A stretch of 64,000 nt of DNA. Source: Maribacter polysiphoniae (lineage in GTDB: Bacteria; Bacteroidota; Bacteroidia; Flavobacteriales; Flavobacteriaceae). Below the pieces are notes generated by a model. It ran no database searches, was not told the origin of the DNA, and saw only the letters and a list, made by a program, of their open reading frames with translations. Shown one piece after another: positions 18,055 through 27,900 of the stretch (positions are counted from its first letter, which is position 1; each line of letters opens with the position of its first letter). The stretch spans positions 145,470 through 209,469 of the forward strand of contig NZ_QGGQ01000009.1 of NCBI RefSeq assembly GCF_003148665.1, written 5' to 3'. The translations under genes were made by a program, and so were the position numbers.

Positions 18055-18778
18055 TTACGGCTTGGTGGGTAAGAATATCTCTTACTCTTTTTCAGAAAGC
18101 TACTTCGAGGAAAAATTCAAGAAATTGGGTCTAGAGGGATATTCCTATAGGAATTTTGACCTGTCCCAAATAGAGGAATTCACTCCATTGATACAAGAAA
18201 ACAAACACATTAAAGGACTGAATGTCACCATTCCCTATAAGGAAGCCGTGATTCCTTATTTGGACAGACTCAACAAAAAAGCTAAAAAAATAGGCGCCGT
18301 AAATACTATAAAATTTACGAAAAAGGGACTAAAAGGGTATAATACCGATATCTACGGATTCAAAAAATCAATAAAACCATTCTTGACAAAAAATCATACC
18401 AAAGCCTTGATCTTGGGTACAGGGGGTGCATCAAAAGCAGTGGCATTCGTCTTTGGTGAACTGGGCATCAAGTTTAAGTTTGTTTCAAGAAGACCCAAAA
18501 AAAACCAATTGCTGTACACTGATTTAAATGAAAAAATAATGAAGGAATACACCGTATTGGTCAACTGCACCCCTTTGGGTACCTTCCCCAATATCGAGGA
18601 AAAACCGAACATTCCATACCAATGGATCACAGATGCCCATCTACTTTTCGATTTGATCTACAACCCCGAAAAATCAGCCTTTTTACGCGAAGGTGAAAAC
18701 CAAGGTGCAGCTATATGTAATGGTTTAAGAATGCTAGAGTTACAGGCAGAAAAGGCTTGGAAAATCTGGAATTCATAG
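18032..18778 (+). CDS. aroE: Shikimate dehydrogenase
   Basis: 248 residues; reduces 3-dehydroshikimate to shikimate with NADPH in aromatic amino-acid synthesis. Visible motifs are YGLVGKNISYSFSESYF (substrate serines), GLNVTIPYKEAVIPYLD (catalytic Lys), GAVNTIKF, GYNTDIYGF, the nucleotide loop LGTGGASKAV and VNCTPLGTFP. Slightly shorter than the E. coli enzyme, as usual in this group. The ATG at 18032 lies inside the DUF368 gene, and no better in-frame start leaves the substrate-binding motif intact. Confidence 0.95.
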   Translation: MGIIEKNNYGLVGKNISYSFSESYFEEKFKKLGLEGYSYRNFDLSQIEEFTPLIQENKHIKGLNVTIPYKEAVIPYLDRLNKKAKKIGAVNTIKFTKKGLKGYNTDIYGFKKSIKPFLTKNHTKALILGTGGASKAVAFVFGELGIKFKFVSRRPKKNQLLYTDLNEKIMKEYTVLVNCTPLGTFPNIEEKPNIPYQWITDAHLLFDLIYNPEKSAFLREGENQGAAICNGLRMLELQAEKAWKIWNS

Positions 18779-18873
18779 GAAGTCCCAAAAAAAGAACCTA
18801 CATAAGCTTTGGTATTCATTCGGTTGTTAGTATATTACATTAGCATTCTTAAGCAGAACTAACACGAATTACA

Positions 18874-20976
18874 ATGCAAGAAGAAAAAGATCAAGAACTA
18901 CAGGAAACTGTAGGTGGTGAAAATAATTCAGAAACTACCGAGACGACTGGAAAGACTCCGGAGAAAAGCCCTGAAAGTACGATTGAAAACCCAAAGTCAG
19001 TCGATTCCCATGAATCAGAAAAAACCGAACCCACAGAAGAGCCTACAGACCCTGAGCCTGTTAAGGAAGAAACGGAGGGTAAGACAGACCCGAAACCAGT
19101 AAAGGAAGAAACAGCGGGTAAGGATGATGATGTCTTAAATGAGATTGATGAGTCCAATGCAGAGGATGCGGAGGACCAGGATAATCAACATAGGCATAAT
19201 ATCCCTATGTTGGACTACCATGCCATGTCTATGGAGAATTTGGTGGGCGAACTACAGCGATTGGTAAAAAACGAAAAAGTCCAGGCCATCAAAAAACATG
19301 TTGATGGGATCAAATATGAATTTGACCTTAAATTCCAGGAATTCATAGAACAGAAAAAGGAGGATTTCATAAACAATGGGGGTAACGAGTTGGACTTTAG
19401 GTATAACTCGGTCTCCAAAAGACAATTCAACGAAGTCTATTCTGAATATCGCGAAAAACGCAATCAATATTACAAAAACCTTGAGAATAATTTAAAGGAT
19501 AATATGGCCAACAGATTGGCGATTATCGAAGAACTGAAAAGTTTGGTCAATGTCGAGGAAGACATCAATACCACCTACAAACAATTTAAGGAGGTACAGG
19601 AAAAATGGCGAAATGCCGGACCTGTTCCCCGTAATAATTACAATGACGTTTGGCGTACTTACCATCACCATATCGAAATTTTTTATGATTTTCTACACAT
19701 AAACAGGGAATTACGTGATCTTGATTTCAAGCACAACCTCGATGAGAAAATAAAGCTGGTGGAACGTGCTGAGGCCTTGGAAAAAGAAGAGGACCTTAAT
19801 AAGGCTTTTCGTGAATTACAGACCCTGCATAAAATCTGGAAAGAGGATATTGGCCCCGTTGACAAAGAGCACCGTGAAGAAATCTGGGAACGTTTTAGCA
19901 ATGCCACCAAGGTATTACACCAAAGAAGACAGGACTACTACAAAGACCTAGATAAAATACATGAACAGAATCTCGAAAAAAAGAAAGAGATCATCAATGC
20001 CATTAAGGACATCTCTGAGAATATTGCCAGCAACCATAAGGCCCTACAACAACAAATAAAAAAGGTTGAGGAGTTGCGCGATGCCTTTTTCAAAGCAGGA
20101 AAAGTGCCCCAAAAAGTCAATGAACAGACCTGGGCCGAATTTAAGGAAGCGGTACGTGGTTTCAACAGAAATAAAAACGCCTACTATAAAAACCTAAAAA
20201 AGGACCAACAAGAAAATCTAGATAAAAAACGCGAATTATTGAACCTTGCCATTTCACTGAAGGATAGTGAGGAATGGGATATGGCCACTTCCGAAATGAA
20301 GCGCATTCAGAATGAATGGAAAAAAATAGGTCATGTTCCCCGTAAATATTCCGATAAGATCTGGAAGGAGTTCAAAGATGCCTGCAACCATTATTTTGAT
20401 CGTTTACACGCTTCAAAAAATGAGTCCCATAAGGATGAGATTGAAAATTACGAAAAAAAGGATGCTTGCCTAGAACGATTGAAGTCCTTCGAATTGACGG
20501 GCCAAAGGGAAACCGATCTGGCTACGATAAAATCCTTCATTGAGGAATGGAAAACATATGGTCGGGTACCTTTTAACAAAAAGAACATCAATCAGAAATT
20601 CAATAAAATCCTAGATGCCATCTTCAAAAAACTGGATGTTGACAGACAAGAATCCGAGCTATTGAAATACGGCAATAAAATCCAACAATTGGCCAATGCA
20701 GAAAACGACAGGGCCATTGCAAATGAACGTTCGTTCATTCGTAAAAAGATTGATGAAAGCAAGAATGAAATCCGCCAACTGGAAAACAACCTTCAATTCT
20801 TTTCAAATGCCTCCGAAGACAATCCTTTGGTAAAGGATGTCATTAAAAAAGTGGAAAAACAAAAAGAGGCGTTGGAAACCTGGATGGCCAAATTGAAAAA
20901 ATTGAACATCATGCAACGCAATTTGGAAAAGGAAGGACTCGATGAGGAAACCGGGGACTCCCAAGAAGAAGAATAG
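18874..20976 (+). CDS. DUF349 repeat protein with an acidic N-terminal tail
   Basis: 700 residues. The first 110 are a low-complexity acidic tail rich in Glu, Pro, Thr and Lys, including a near repeat (EPVKEETEGKTDP, then KPVKEETAGKDDD). The rest consists of about five DUF349 helical repeats, each with a pattern such as FKEVQEKWRNAGPVPR, LQTLHKIWKEDIGPVD and MKRIQNEWKKIGHVPR, ending in a coiled coil. No signal peptide or membrane helix, so cytoplasmic. The function of DUF349 proteins is not established; I do not assign one. Own transcription unit: a 95-base gap before it and a strong terminator after it. Confidence 0.85.
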   Translation: MQEEKDQELQETVGGENNSETTETTGKTPEKSPESTIENPKSVDSHESEKTEPTEEPTDPEPVKEETEGKTDPKPVKEETAGKDDDVLNEIDESNAEDAEDQDNQHRHNIPMLDYHAMSMENLVGELQRLVKNEKVQAIKKHVDGIKYEFDLKFQEFIEQKKEDFINNGGNELDFRYNSVSKRQFNEVYSEYREKRNQYYKNLENNLKDNMANRLAIIEELKSLVNVEEDINTTYKQFKEVQEKWRNAGPVPRNNYNDVWRTYHHHIEIFYDFLHINRELRDLDFKHNLDEKIKLVERAEALEKEEDLNKAFRELQTLHKIWKEDIGPVDKEHREEIWERFSNATKVLHQRRQDYYKDLDKIHEQNLEKKKEIINAIKDISENIASNHKALQQQIKKVEELRDAFFKAGKVPQKVNEQTWAEFKEAVRGFNRNKNAYYKNLKKDQQENLDKKRELLNLAISLKDSEEWDMATSEMKRIQNEWKKIGHVPRKYSDKIWKEFKDACNHYFDRLHASKNESHKDEIENYEKKDACLERLKSFELTGQRETDLATIKSFIEEWKTYGRVPFNKKNINQKFNKILDAIFKKLDVDRQESELLKYGNKIQQLANAENDRAIANERSFIRKKIDESKNEIRQLENNLQFFSNASEDNPLVKDVIKKVEKQKEALETWMAKLKKLNIMQRNLEKEGLDEETGDSQEEE

Positions 20977-21061
20977 GAAAATTTGCCCCACCTAAGTCCT
21001 TTCGATTAAAACGGACAAAGGTTTTAACAAAACAAGCTAAAATCACTGGATATTCCAAAAA

Positions 21062-21094
21062 ACAAAACATGGCCTAATGCCATGTTTTGTTTTT
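21062..21094. terminator. Bidirectional terminator between the DUF349 gene and the CBS gene
   Basis: Perfect 12-bp stem, ACAAAACATGGC (21062-21073) with GCCATGTTTTGT (21079-21090), a 5-base loop and T-run. It serves the two convergent genes. Confidence 0.88.
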
Positions 21095-21137
21095 ATCCAA
21101 GATCCAATACTAAGTTTCCCCTAAACGGTACTAGGCA

Positions 21138-21563
21138 TTAATCCTCATATTGTTGCAACAAAAAGTTGATTAAGTCGGTTGTGGTAACCATCCCTACAAG
21201 CTCTCCATCATCCACAACGGGAAGGGCATGAAACTCCTTCTTAGATAGTATTTCGGCAACATCCTTTACAATGGTGTCCGAGGACACGCTCACTAAATTT
21301 TTGGCCATCACCTGTTCTAGGCTGAACATATTATAAACCATTGAATCAACTTCTTCCTCATCTTCGTAAACAGCATCCGCAAAACTGATTCTCAGTAAAT
21401 CGGTGTAACTTAACATACCGATGATTTTAGATCCCGAGACTACAGGTATATGTCTAATATGATGCTTTCTAAATAAATGTTCCGCCCTTTCCAGATTATC
21501 CGAGGCTTTTAAAGTAATGACATTCTTGGTCATTATTGTCGCGATGGGAGTTCCTTTTTTCAT
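21138..21563 (-). CDS. CBS-domain pair protein
   Basis: 141 residues made of two CBS domains (about 8-62 and 78-138), with motifs AEHLFRKHHIRHIPVV, IGMLSYTDLLRI and EFHALPVVDDGELVGMVTTTDLI. CBS pairs bind adenine nucleotides such as ATP, AMP or c-di-AMP and act as sensors; there is no fused catalytic domain, so it probably acts on a partner. An AGTAAT/ATTACT inverted repeat (21583-21604) surrounds a TATTTTTA near-promoter upstream. Confidence 0.9.
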   Translation of the reverse strand: MKKGTPIATIMTKNVITLKASDNLERAEHLFRKHHIRHIPVVSGSKIIGMLSYTDLLRISFADAVYEDEEEVDSMVYNMFSLEQVMAKNLVSVSSDTIVKDVAEILSKKEFHALPVVDDGELVGMVTTTDLINFLLQQYED

Positions 21564-21824
21564 AATCTTGGGTTTAAATTACATTACTAAAAATAATCAG
21601 TAATAGTCCCGTAAAGTATGATAAAAATCATGTAGGCCTTACTTTTATAAAATCAATAATACCAATTGAACGGGACCTATATTAGATAATAATGAAAATT
21701 CCCACAACATTGTCCACTTATCAATAACAGCACCAATCCTTTCCCCTGCTTAATAAATAAATTACTTTTAGGTATCTTTACGGGTCTCTTTTTACCCCTA
21801 ACCTAGGAAGCTATTCACAACCCT

Positions 21825-24635
21825 ATGAACCTGAAAGTACTTTTGATTATTTTCCTCTTCAATGGCATTCATGCAATCGCCCAGGAATTGCCTCCTATCA
21901 CCACCTACCCTCCCGAGCAATACCAAGCCGACAATCAGAATTGGATGATATCCCAAAGCTCCGATAAAAAAATCTATATCGCGAATAATTCAGGCCTATT
22001 GGAGTTTGATGGTGCCCGTTTCAAACTATACAATTCCCCCAATAGCTCCGTAATACGTTCCGTAAAGGTCATAGGAGATTTGGTATACACGGGTTGTTAT
22101 ATGGAATTTGGTTATTGGCAAAAAAATGGGTTGGGTAGTCTCGTTTATCATTCCTTGATTCCCAAACTTAACGAACCTTTGATCGATGATGAACAATTCT
22201 GGAATATCCTTAAAGTTGGTGATTGGGTCTTGTTTCAATCACTCGACCGTATCTACAGCTACAACACCTTGGATGGATCCTTTCGTATAATAGATTCTGA
22301 AACTACGAGGGCCCAGATTTTCAATGTAGACAATGAAGTGTACTTTCAAAAACCCAATGAAGGTATTTTTAAGATTGAAAATGGAAGCCCTGTGTTGGTC
22401 TCCAAGGATTCCATCTTTGCGGATCGCATTGTCCTCGCTATTTGCAAGGTAGATAAGAAGCTCCTGTTTATTTTCGAAAAAGAAGGATTCTATTTTTTGG
22501 AGGAAGACGGACCTAAAAAATGGCATATTCAGGCTGACAAGGAATTGGCTTCAGTAAACCTATTCAGCAGTATTCAGTTGAGCGATGGTAGTTTTGCGTT
22601 GGGTACCATATCCAACGGCGTATATCACATCGGCCGCGACGGGTCGGTAATAAACAAAATCAATAAGGAAAAAGGGCTCCACAATAATACCATATTGTCT
22701 TTATTCGAAGATACAGACCACAACCTTTGGCTCGGTTTGGATAATGGACTGAGTGTTATAAACTACAACTCCCAATTCAAGGAGTTCAATGATTTAAAAG
22801 GGGAAGTGGGAAACGTATATGCCGCTAAGATTTTTAATGGACTTTTTTACATAGGGACCAATCAGGGACTTTTTTATAAAGAGCCTAACGGCCAGGATTC
22901 CTTTACTTTAATCGATGGTACCCAAGGCCAGGTATGGTGTCTTGTTGAACAGGAAAATACTTTGTTCTGTGGGCATAATAGAGGCACCTTTTTGGTGAAA
23001 AATAAGACTGCGGAATTAATTTCGGATTTCCCAGGAACTTGGGACATTAAAAAAATCAAGGGAAACAAAACTTTATTATTACAAGGTAACTATGAAGGGT
23101 TGAGTATGCTCGAAAAGATCAATGGCCAATGGTCTTTTCGAAACAAAATAAAAGGGTTTGATTTTTCCAGTCGTTTTTTCGAGTTTACCGATGACCTTGA
23201 AATAATCGTAAACAATGAATATAAGGGAATATATAAAATAACCGTTGACCCTACCTTCAATACCGTCATTAATGCAAACAATGAACCTGCCAATGGTTTT
23301 GGGTCGAGTTTGGTTGCCTATGACGATAAGCTACTTTATTCCCAAAATTCGAACCAACATATCTTAATATACACTAAGGATCAACATAATTTCGTCGTCG
23401 ATTCGGTCCTTACGAACATATTTTATGGCAAGGATGACAACCTTCAAGGTATATTGATACCCGATTATGACACAAATAAACTTTGGGGATTCAGCGATAA
23501 TAATATCATATATACCACCCCTGGTAAATTCAGTGACACCCCGGAAACCATAAAAATTTCAATTCCAAGGAATTTCAGAAGGAGTATGGGTAATTCCGGT
23601 TTTGAATATATAACCCATTTAAAGGACAACACCTATCTTATAGGGGGTTCTGACGGATACACGACACTCAATTTGGACAAAATAAAATCCCGGACCCATA
23701 CCATCCAAATTACCGAGGCCTATAATGAATTTCGGAATGCACCCAAAGTGGGGATTGCATTGGATAGGGAAGCCGAGCTTCATTCGAAGGAAAACAACAT
23801 TGGCTTCTCGTTCAGTGTTCCCAATTACGATAAATATGCCGAAGTAATTTATCAGTACAAACTTGATGGATTGGATACGGGATGGAGCGATTGGTTTTCC
23901 ACTCCGAACATTTCCTTTGAAAATTTAAGTTTTGGAGAATACACCTTTAAGGTCAAGGCTAAAATCGGCGATCAGGAATCACGGAATACGGCAAGTTTCA
24001 AATTTATCATCAATAGGCCTTGGTACTATTCCAATATCGCCATCGCATCCTACATTCTTATAATAGCCCTAATTTCCTTTATCATACATAAACTATACAA
24101 GTCGTACTACAGGAGACAACATAAAAGGTTATTAAAGGAGAACACCAAAAAATTAAAGCGTAAAAAATTAAAGGCCCAAAGAAAGATCGTTGAAATAAAG
24201 AATGAACAACTACGTCAGGATATTGCCAATAAAAACCGGGAACTGGCCATTTCAACCATGAGTATCATCAAAAAGAATGAGTTCTTAAGTGCCATACGAG
24301 ATCAGTTAAAGGAAAATGCGGACAACCCAAAAATAAAATCGGTCATTAGAACCATAAACCAGAATATCAATAATGTTGATGATTGGACCTTTTTCGAAGA
24401 AGCCTTCAATAATGCGGACAAGGATTTTTTAAAAAGGATAAAAAAATTACATCCAGACCTTACCCCCAACGACTTGAAGCTTTGTGCTTATTTAAGGCTA
24501 AATCTGTCTTCAAAGGAAATAGCCCCATTACTCAATATTTCGGTTCGAAGTGTAGAAGTCAAGCGCTACAGACTTCGGAAAAAGATGCAACTTCAGCACG
24601 AATCCGGTCTAACGGACTACATCCTAAATCTATAA
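21825..24635 (+). CDS. Membrane-spanning Y_Y_Y/LuxR-type PUL regulator
   Basis: 936 residues. A signal peptide (LKVLLIIFLFNGIHAIAQ) leads into a large periplasmic beta-propeller-like sensor (about 25-640), with repeats such as GLHNNTILSLFEDTDHNLWLG. A triple-tyrosine Y_Y_Y domain follows (about 655-730), then one transmembrane helix (about 736-757), a basic coiled coil (760-830) and a cytoplasmic LuxR/GerE helix-turn-helix (about 875-936, LNLSSKEIAPLLNISVRSVE). There is no histidine kinase or receiver domain, so the signal must pass straight from periplasm to DNA-binding domain in one chain. It lies directly upstream of the SusC/SusD operon on the same strand and probably activates it on sensing beta-glucan fragments (inferred from position). 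Confidence 0.9.
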   Translation: MNLKVLLIIFLFNGIHAIAQELPPITTYPPEQYQADNQNWMISQSSDKKIYIANNSGLLEFDGARFKLYNSPNSSVIRSVKVIGDLVYTGCYMEFGYWQKNGLGSLVYHSLIPKLNEPLIDDEQFWNILKVGDWVLFQSLDRIYSYNTLDGSFRIIDSETTRAQIFNVDNEVYFQKPNEGIFKIENGSPVLVSKDSIFADRIVLAICKVDKKLLFIFEKEGFYFLEEDGPKKWHIQADKELASVNLFSSIQLSDGSFALGTISNGVYHIGRDGSVINKINKEKGLHNNTILSLFEDTDHNLWLGLDNGLSVINYNSQFKEFNDLKGEVGNVYAAKIFNGLFYIGTNQGLFYKEPNGQDSFTLIDGTQGQVWCLVEQENTLFCGHNRGTFLVKNKTAELISDFPGTWDIKKIKGNKTLLLQGNYEGLSMLEKINGQWSFRNKIKGFDFSSRFFEFTDDLEIIVNNEYKGIYKITVDPTFNTVINANNEPANGFGSSLVAYDDKLLYSQNSNQHILIYTKDQHNFVVDSVLTNIFYGKDDNLQGILIPDYDTNKLWGFSDNNIIYTTPGKFSDTPETIKISIPRNFRRSMGNSGFEYITHLKDNTYLIGGSDGYTTLNLDKIKSRTHTIQITEAYNEFRNAPKVGIALDREAELHSKENNIGFSFSVPNYDKYAEVIYQYKLDGLDTGWSDWFSTPNISFENLSFGEYTFKVKAKIGDQESRNTASFKFIINRPWYYSNIAIASYILIIALISFIIHKLYKSYYRRQHKRLLKENTKKLKRKKLKAQRKIVEIKNEQLRQDIANKNRELAISTMSIIKKNEFLSAIRDQLKENADNPKIKSVIRTINQNINNVDDWTFFEEAFNNADKDFLKRIKKLHPDLTPNDLKLCAYLRLNLSSKEIAPLLNISVRSVEVKRYRLRKKMQLQHESGLTDYILNL

Positions 24636-24820
24636 ACCACACAGGAGGGTACTTCATCACCTCAACATTACCTATACAAAAACGATTTCGTAGCGCAATC
24701 AGCGCTATTTCAACAACTTCCAATTCCTTGCAAACCCATATAACCTACAAGGCAAACAACTGCGAATAATCTATTTTATGTCCTTTTTTTTGAGATGTAT
24801 GTTTTTTGTTGTGGTGTTTT

Positions 24821-24835
24821 TTAAGGAATCCTTAA
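24821..24835. promoter_or_regulatory. Palindrome TTAAGGA-A-TCCTTAA, candidate operator of the susC operon
   Basis: A perfect 7-bp inverted repeat with a one-base centre, 132 bases before susC. It sits just upstream of TAAATTTA (24846-24853), a one-mismatch -7 box. This places it near -35 to -20, a suitable site for the LuxR-type regulator encoded upstream. Binding is inference. The rest of the 332-base gap (24636-24967) holds only a weak 6-bp hairpin at 24691-24707 and the leader structure listed separately. Confidence 0.45.
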
Positions 24836-24883
24836 CCTTCCCTGTTAAATTTACCTTAACGAAAAGTAATCAAAAATGAAATG

Positions 24884-24927
24884 CGCATAACGACGATCCC
24901 ATGGCAAAAGGAAACCTTGTTTATGCG
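24884..24927 (+). other. Hairpin in the susC mRNA leader
   Basis: CGCATAA (24884-24890) pairs with TTATGCG (24921-24927), and an inner AAGG/CCTT pairing (about 24909-24918) can stack inside. It lies in the probable 5' untranslated region, about 40 bases before the susC start. Structured leaders control susC-type genes in some Bacteroidota; a role here is a guess. Confidence 0.4.
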
Positions 24928-24967
24928 AATTCCATCTGAAAAATTAAAAACTAACTAAAATTAACAG

Positions 24968-27900
24968 ATGAAGTCAAAAATTTTATTTCTCACATTGTTC
25001 TTGATAACATCGTTTACATTCGGTCAAACGACCAATGTATCCGGTACCGTTTCAGATTCGGGCAATATGCCTATTCCGGGCGTAAATGTTATCGTGAAAA
25101 ACACGACAAAGGGAACAGCAACGGATTTTGATGGTATTTTCACCTTAAATGACGTTCCCATCAATTCGACCTTGGTTTTTTCCTATTTAGGATTCCAATC
25201 ACAGGAAATTGTAGTGACCCAAAGTAACCAAAACTTCAATGTTATAATGAATGAAGACACTGAAGCTTTGGAAGAAGTCGTTGTTATCGGTTATGGTACA
25301 CAAAAGGTGACCAAAGTATCCGGTGCCATTTCCACCGTAAAGTCAGAATCGATTGAAAGACTGAAACCGTTACGTGTTGAGGAAGCCCTTCAAGGTAGCG
25401 CCTCTGGGGTATCGGTTATCCAAAGTGGTTCCCCAGGAAGCAAACCTACCGTATTGGTTCGAGGTATTCCTTCATTTACAGGAACAGACCCCGTTGTTAT
25501 TATCGATGGTGTACCCCAGAGTTTGGACGATTTAAATTCCATCAACTCTGCCGACATCCAATCACTGAACATTCTAAAGGATGCCGCATCAACAGCGATT
25601 TACGGTGTTAAGGGGGGTAATGGTGTAATTGTGGTAACTACTAAAAACGGTAGAAAGAATGAGAAAGCGGAATTCAGTTTCAACACCTATACCGGTTTTC
25701 AATCCGTAATCAAAAAGATAGGTGTCTTAAATGCATCGGAATATGCCGGTATGATCAATGAAGGTAGTGTAACCGCCGGAGGGGACCTTATTTTTTCTGA
25801 TATCTCCGATTTAGGACAAGGTACTGATTGGCAAGACGAAGTCTTTGAAGATGCCTCCGTAACCTCCTATTCCCTTTCTGCCAGAGGTGGTTCGGAAAGT
25901 ATAGGCTATTTCTTGTCCACTGGTTACCTAAGCCAAGGTGGTATTGTAGGTGGAAATGATAAATCCAATTTCAATAGATTGAATTTCACGGCAAACGTGG
26001 ATGTTCAATTGACGCCAAAATTGAAATTCATTCTTAATTCCAGTTATGCCAATATCAAAAGTCAAACTGTAGCTGAGAACTCTTTCAACTCCATTATTGG
26101 TAACGCATTGAACTTCGACCCTACAGTATCTGTTTACAATACCGATCCCAACGACTATGCCACTTATGGGTATAGCAATCTATTGCTATCGGAAATATTC
26201 AATCCAGTACAAAGATTGGAAGACACCCATAATGAAAGTAATGGGGATAAATTATACGGTAAATTCGAGTTGCAATATGACATCCTGGATAACCTTAAGA
26301 TAACATCCCGTTTTGGTTATACCAAATGGGACCAGGTTAGTAAAAGTTTCACCCCTTTGGCCTATTATGGGCCGAACAACGTATCTAGTGATTACTACGC
26401 AGACGGTACGGTAAAAACGCAGGAAGTGGACAATGGTGATGGTACAACCTCAACCATTCCTTCCTTTCACAACAGTGTTACGGAAAGTACCGTATCCAAC
26501 TTCAGTTACACCTTTGAGACCTATGCGAGCTATAACTTCACCTTAAATGAAAAGCACAATTTTGATGCTGTATTGGGTATTTCCAGAAGTAAATCAACAG
26601 GATATGGCTTTGGTACCACAAGACAGGATGTTAGGGACAACGCTTGGGAATGGGCAGACATAAGTGCTGCTACCGGAGTAAATACCGAGTTGAATACCGA
26701 TGCTTACACGGGTTATAGTTATCAAGACCTTGAACGCAGGAATGTATCTTACTTCAGTAGGATCAACTACGATTATCAAGGCAAATATTTAGCATCATTC
26801 TCTGCCCGTCGCGATGGTTCCATTGCTTTTGGTGACGACAACAAATTCGCGAATTTCTACGCGGGTTCTTTGGGTTGGGTCGTAACCAATGAGAACTTCT
26901 TCAATTCCGAAGCCATTGATTTCTTGAAAATCAGGGGAAGTTACGGTACCGTAGGTAACGAAAACGTAGACCCTCAATATGTTAAAATCACTATTGGAGG
27001 TCCAAGTTATAATTCCACAGCGAATAGCAATGGATATACCTTCGGAACGGAATTCGTTTCCGGTGCCACGGTAAACTCTTTTGAAAACCCCACCTTAAGT
27101 TGGGAAGAACAGACCCAATACAACATTGGTTTCGATGCTACCTTGTTCAAGGATATTTCCATAACCGCGGATTACTTCAATAAATCCGTAGACGGATTAT
27201 TGTTCACAGATGCGCCCCCATTATATGCCGGTACATCAGAACCGGTAACCTCCAATATAGGTAGTACCGAAAGTAAGGGTATCGACTTTACCGTGGGATA
27301 TAGCAACAACGGGGCTCAAGATTTTAAATTCAATACCTCCCTGACTTTTACAACTTCCAAGAACGAAGTTACCGAGACCAATAGCGACGGAACGGCTTTT
27401 GTATCTGGAGGTTCCTATTTCAATGGACAAAGTCACAATATAACACGTTTTGAAAAAGGCTATACCCCTGGATATTTTTATGGGTATAAAACCGATGGGT
27501 TATTCCAAAATCAAGCCGAAATCGATGCCCATGCCACACAAGACGGTGCGCAACCCGGGGATATTCGTTTTGTCGACTACAATAACGATGGAATCATTGA
27601 TGATGATGACAAAACAAAAATCGGTGATCCATTCCCTGAATTCACTTTAGGTTGGAATGTAGGTTTCAACTATAAAAACTTCGATTTAAGTATGTTCACC
27701 TATGCCTCTGTCGGAAATGATATATATAGGGCTTACGAACGTAATGCACAATATTCGAACAAATTCAGGAATATATTGGATCGATGGACCGGTGAAGGCA
27801 CTACCAACGATGCAACTACCCCAAGGTATACATTTGCCGACACCAACAGTAACATCAGGCCTTCCGATAGATATGTTGAGGATGGAAGTTTCATCAAAAT

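Noticed and set aside
24691..24707. TAGCGC/GCGCTA hairpin after the regulator gene
   Set aside because: Only 6 bp with a weak T-run; too little to call a terminator.
24482..24769. 95-codon frame over the end of the PUL regulator and the susC upstream region
   Set aside because: It runs out of frame through the conserved LuxR domain and has no recognisable product or promoter.
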